Source of the DNA: Alkalihalobacillus alcalophilus ATCC 27647 = CGMCC 1.3604
Lineage (GTDB): Bacteria > Bacillota > Bacilli > Bacillales > Bacillaceae_D
NCBI RefSeq assembly: GCF_000292245.2
Contig: NZ_ALPT02000015.1
Coordinates: 1-64,000, forward strand
Direction of reading: 5' to 3'
DNA: 64,000 nucleotides
Below, in pieces: positions 61,746-64,000 of this stretch (position 1 is its first letter; every line of letters begins with the position of its first letter). Below the pieces are notes generated by a model, which was not told the origin of the DNA, did not search any database, and was given only the letters and a program-made list of their open reading frames with translations. The position numbers were made by a program, and so were the translations under genes.

Positions 61746-64000
61746 CTATTTTAATTCAACGACCGTATTGCCAAGTCCACCTTCATTCATCGCAGCATCT
61801 CTAGCTGCTTTAACATGTGGATGTCGTTTCAGTAAGTCCTTCACCCCTTTACGTAAGGCCCCTGTTCCTTTACCATGAATGATTGAGACAGAATGATAAC
61901 CAGCTAACAAGGCATCATCAATATACTTTTCCACTTTCAACATCGCATTTTCGTAACGTTCCCCACGCAAATCAAGCTCTGGTTTGACATGACTTTCATT
62001 CCCACGGACCGTTGTGAGTGGCTTTGTCTCCACTGGTTTAGAGCTTTCAATAAACTGTAAATCATCTAAAGCTACTTTCATTTTCATAATCCCAATTTGG
62101 ACAAGATATTCTTTGTCATTTACTTTCTCTATAATCGACCCTTTTTGTCCAAAACTTAATACTTTGACTTCATCTCCCGGATGGAGTGTTTTCGCTTGTT
62201 GAGCTTGTTTTTTTATTTTCTTCTGTTTCGGTGTTAATTTAGGTGCAGCTTCTTCTAGATGTTTTTTCGCATCAATGATCTCATGCTCCTTGACTGCAAG
62301 CCCCTTTTTTTGCATTTCTCGTAGCTCACGAATAATGAACTCCGCTTCTTCTTTTGCTTTAGCAACAGCTACCTCCGCTTCTTCTTCCGCTTGTTTTAAA
62401 ATCAGCTCTTTTTCTCGCTGTAATTCTTCCATCTGCTTTTGTAAGTCGCGATGAAGTTTCTCTGCTTCAAAACGAATATTCTTCGCTTCTATTTGTTCGG
62501 CATCAGCTGATTTTTTACTTTCTTCTAAAGAGACGATCATATTTTCTACTTTATTCGAATCACTATCAATCTGATCTTTGGCACGGTCAATAATCGCCTC
62601 ACCTAACCCAAGTCGCCGTGAAATCGCAAAGGCATTACTTCTTCCTGGTACCCCAATTAAAAGACGATAGGTTGGTTTTAATGACTGAACATCAAATTCA
62701 ACGCTCGCATTCATAACCCCTTCACGATTGTAAGCATATCCTTTTAATTCACTATAATGGGTTGTAGCGACAACAGCAGCTCCTCTTTTGTACACATCGT
62801 CTAAAATCGCGATTGCTAAGGCGGCCCCTTCTGTCGGGTCTGTTCCCGCCCCCAATTCATCAAATAGAACTAAGCTTTGGAAATCCACCTTGTCTAAGAT
62901 TTGCACGATATTTGTCATATGTGAGGAAAAAGTACTCAAGCTTTGTTCAATCGATTGTTCATCTCCAATATCAGCAAACACTTGTTTATACACAGCCATT
63001 TTTGATTCTTCCTCAACCGGTACATGTAAGCCTGATTGCATCATTAATGTTAATAAACCGACTGTTTTAAGTGTCACTGTTTTCCCGCCCGTATTTGGAC
63101 CGGTGATAATTAACGAACGAAACTCGCCACCGAGTTCAATATCAATTGGGACAACCTCACCGGCATCAATGAGGGGATGACGAGCCTTCTTTAATAAAAC
63201 ATGGCCTGCTTCATTAATTTCTGGAGAGGTCGCTTTTATCGCATTGGCATAATGGGCTTTCGCAATAATTAAATCTAATACAGCGAGTGTCGAGATATTT
63301 GTTAATAGCTCATCCGTTACTTCTGCTACTTGCCTTGAGAGTTCGGCTAAAATCCGATCAATTTCACGGGTTTCCTTAACCTTTGCTTCACGTAGTTGAT
63401 TATTTAAAGTCACAACAACTTGTGGTTCAATAAACAATGTTTGACCTGATGCGGACTGGTCATGAACAATCCCTCCAAAAGAACCACGATATTCTTGTTT
63501 TACGGGAATCACAAAACGATCATTTCGGATCGTAATAATCGCATCTGAAAGCATCTTTTGTGTACTAGATGACCGAGTCATTTGCTCTAATTTTGAACGC
63601 ACAGATGATTCATAACTTCTCACCTGCTGACGAATCGTGCGTAATGTTTGACTAGCTGAATCTAAAACATGGCCATTATCATCAATACATTGTTTAATTT
63701 CTCTTTCTACATCTGTTAATGGATTAATTTGTTCCACATGTTGATAAAGGAGAGGAAGTTCTCTTTCTTCCTCCTCAACTAGATTCGTAATAAATTTCTT
63801 TAACTGTCTTCCTCCATAAATGGTGCTCGCGATTTCCATAAGTTCACTTGCTGAAAGAAGACCTCCAATGCTTGCTCGTTTCACATGAGGAGTGATGTCA
63901 TAAATTCCACCAAAAGGAATCCTCCCTTTAAAGCGAAGAACATTCGCTCCTTCACTTGTCTCCTGTTGCCAGACTAAAACTTCATCTATCTCAACAGAAG
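61746..64000 (-). CDS. mutS2: Endonuclease MutS2 (partial, N-terminus beyond window)
   Basis: MutS-family ATPase that suppresses recombination and, in bacilli, acts on collided ribosomes. The frame stays open to the window edge (RIPFGGIYDITPHVKRASIGG precedes the first in-frame ATG/GTG codons), so the gene continues outside. Present: core and clamp helices, Walker A ITGPNTGGKTVTLK, Walker B LVLFDELGAGTDPTEG, a long coiled coil, a KOW-like patch, and the C-terminal Smr nuclease domain LDLRGERYENAM...SIIHGKGTGALRKGV. Confidence 0.96.
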   Translation of the reverse strand, partial: SVEIDEVLVWQQETSEGANVLRFKGRIPFGGIYDITPHVKRASIGGLLSASELMEIASTIYGGRQLKKFITNLVEEEERELPLLYQHVEQINPLTDVEREIKQCIDDNGHVLDSASQTLRTIRQQVRSYESSVRSKLEQMTRSSSTQKMLSDAIITIRNDRFVIPVKQEYRGSFGGIVHDQSASGQTLFIEPQVVVTLNNQLREAKVKETREIDRILAELSRQVAEVTDELLTNISTLAVLDLIIAKAHYANAIKATSPEINEAGHVLLKKARHPLIDAGEVVPIDIELGGEFRSLIITGPNTGGKTVTLKTVGLLTLMMQSGLHVPVEEESKMAVYKQVFADIGDEQSIEQSLSTFSSHMTNIVQILDKVDFQSLVLFDELGAGTDPTEGAALAIAILDDVYKRGAAVVATTHYSELKGYAYNREGVMNASVEFDVQSLKPTYRLLIGVPGRSNAFAISRRLGLGEAIIDRAKDQIDSDSNKVENMIVSLEESKKSADAEQIEAKNIRFEAEKLHRDLQKQMEELQREKELILKQAEEEAEVAVAKAKEEAEFIIRELREMQKKGLAVKEHEIIDAKKHLEEAAPKLTPKQKKIKKQAQQAKTLHPGDEVKVLSFGQKGSIIEKVNDKEYLVQIGIMKMKVALDDLQFIESSKPVETKPLTTVRGNESHVKPELDLRGERYENAMLKVEKYIDDALLAGYHSVSIIHGKGTGALRKGVKDLLKRHPHVKAARDAAMNEGGLGNTVVELK

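Overview
This is a window from the chromosome of a low-GC, endospore-forming Bacillaceae bacterium. The gene content and order follow the Bacillus subtilis hem, lon/clpX, ilv-leu, gerM/racE, gerE/sdh, lysC/uvrC/trxA, etf/lcfA and mutS2 neighbourhood. The spore genes gerM, gerE and lonB, plus a bacilliredoxin-like gene, fit this. The species cannot be named from the sequence alone. Almost every chromosomal gene lies on the minus strand.

Layout. 0-5.4 kb: heme operon hemA-hemX-hemC-hemD-hemB with a PerR-like box upstream. 5.7-15 kb: engB, lonA, lonB, clpX, tig and a TPR gene. 15-16 kb: a 0.7-kb element with terminal inverted repeats. 16-25 kb: branched-chain amino acid genes ilvD, then a T-box leader, then ilvB-ilvH-ilvC-leuB-leuC-leuD; leuA is missing and a CodY-like box precedes ilvD. 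25-30 kb: small accessory genes, a 51-bp tandem repeat, a DUF3885-like protein, a MOSC protein, a patatin-like lipase and a two-gene thiol-redox operon. 30.3-32.1 kb: remains of an older element (GIY-YIG nuclease, integrase stub). 32.1-38.9 kb: an integrated element between two copies of a tRNA-Arg(TCT) sequence. 39-47 kb: ysnB, rdgB, rph, gerM, racE, a marR-type gene, ptsH and ptsI, with 52-bp tandem repeats. 47-52 kb: gerE, sdhCAB, a second copy of the 0.7-kb element, and yslB. 52-64 kb: lysine riboswitch and lysC, uvrC (frameshifted as read here), trxA, etfB-etfA, lcfA, small membrane proteins and mutS2 (cut by the window edge).

The most striking signal is the integrated element at 32.13-38.83 kb. 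Reading every line of it, I find no CpG dinucleotide at all in 6,697 consecutive bases, across seven to nine genes and all intergenic DNA. GpC, CpA and TpG are present normally, and CpG is normal on both sides. The edges of the CpG-free tract fall inside the two tRNA-Arg copies, so it is exactly the element that lacks CpG. It encodes a tyrosine integrase, a serine resolvase, a RepL-like winged-helix protein next to iteron-like repeats, an orphan HicB-like protein coupled to an unknown small protein, and several unknown proteins. A related but CpG-containing integrase start lies just outside it, which points to two successive insertions at the same tRNA.

Other points worth attention: four intergenic repeat arrays of unrelated sequence that share a 51-52 bp period; a GC-rich palindrome present in one copy of the 0.7-kb element and cleanly absent from the other; a T-box leader that begins directly after the ilvD stop codon; and the uvrC frameshift in an A-run.
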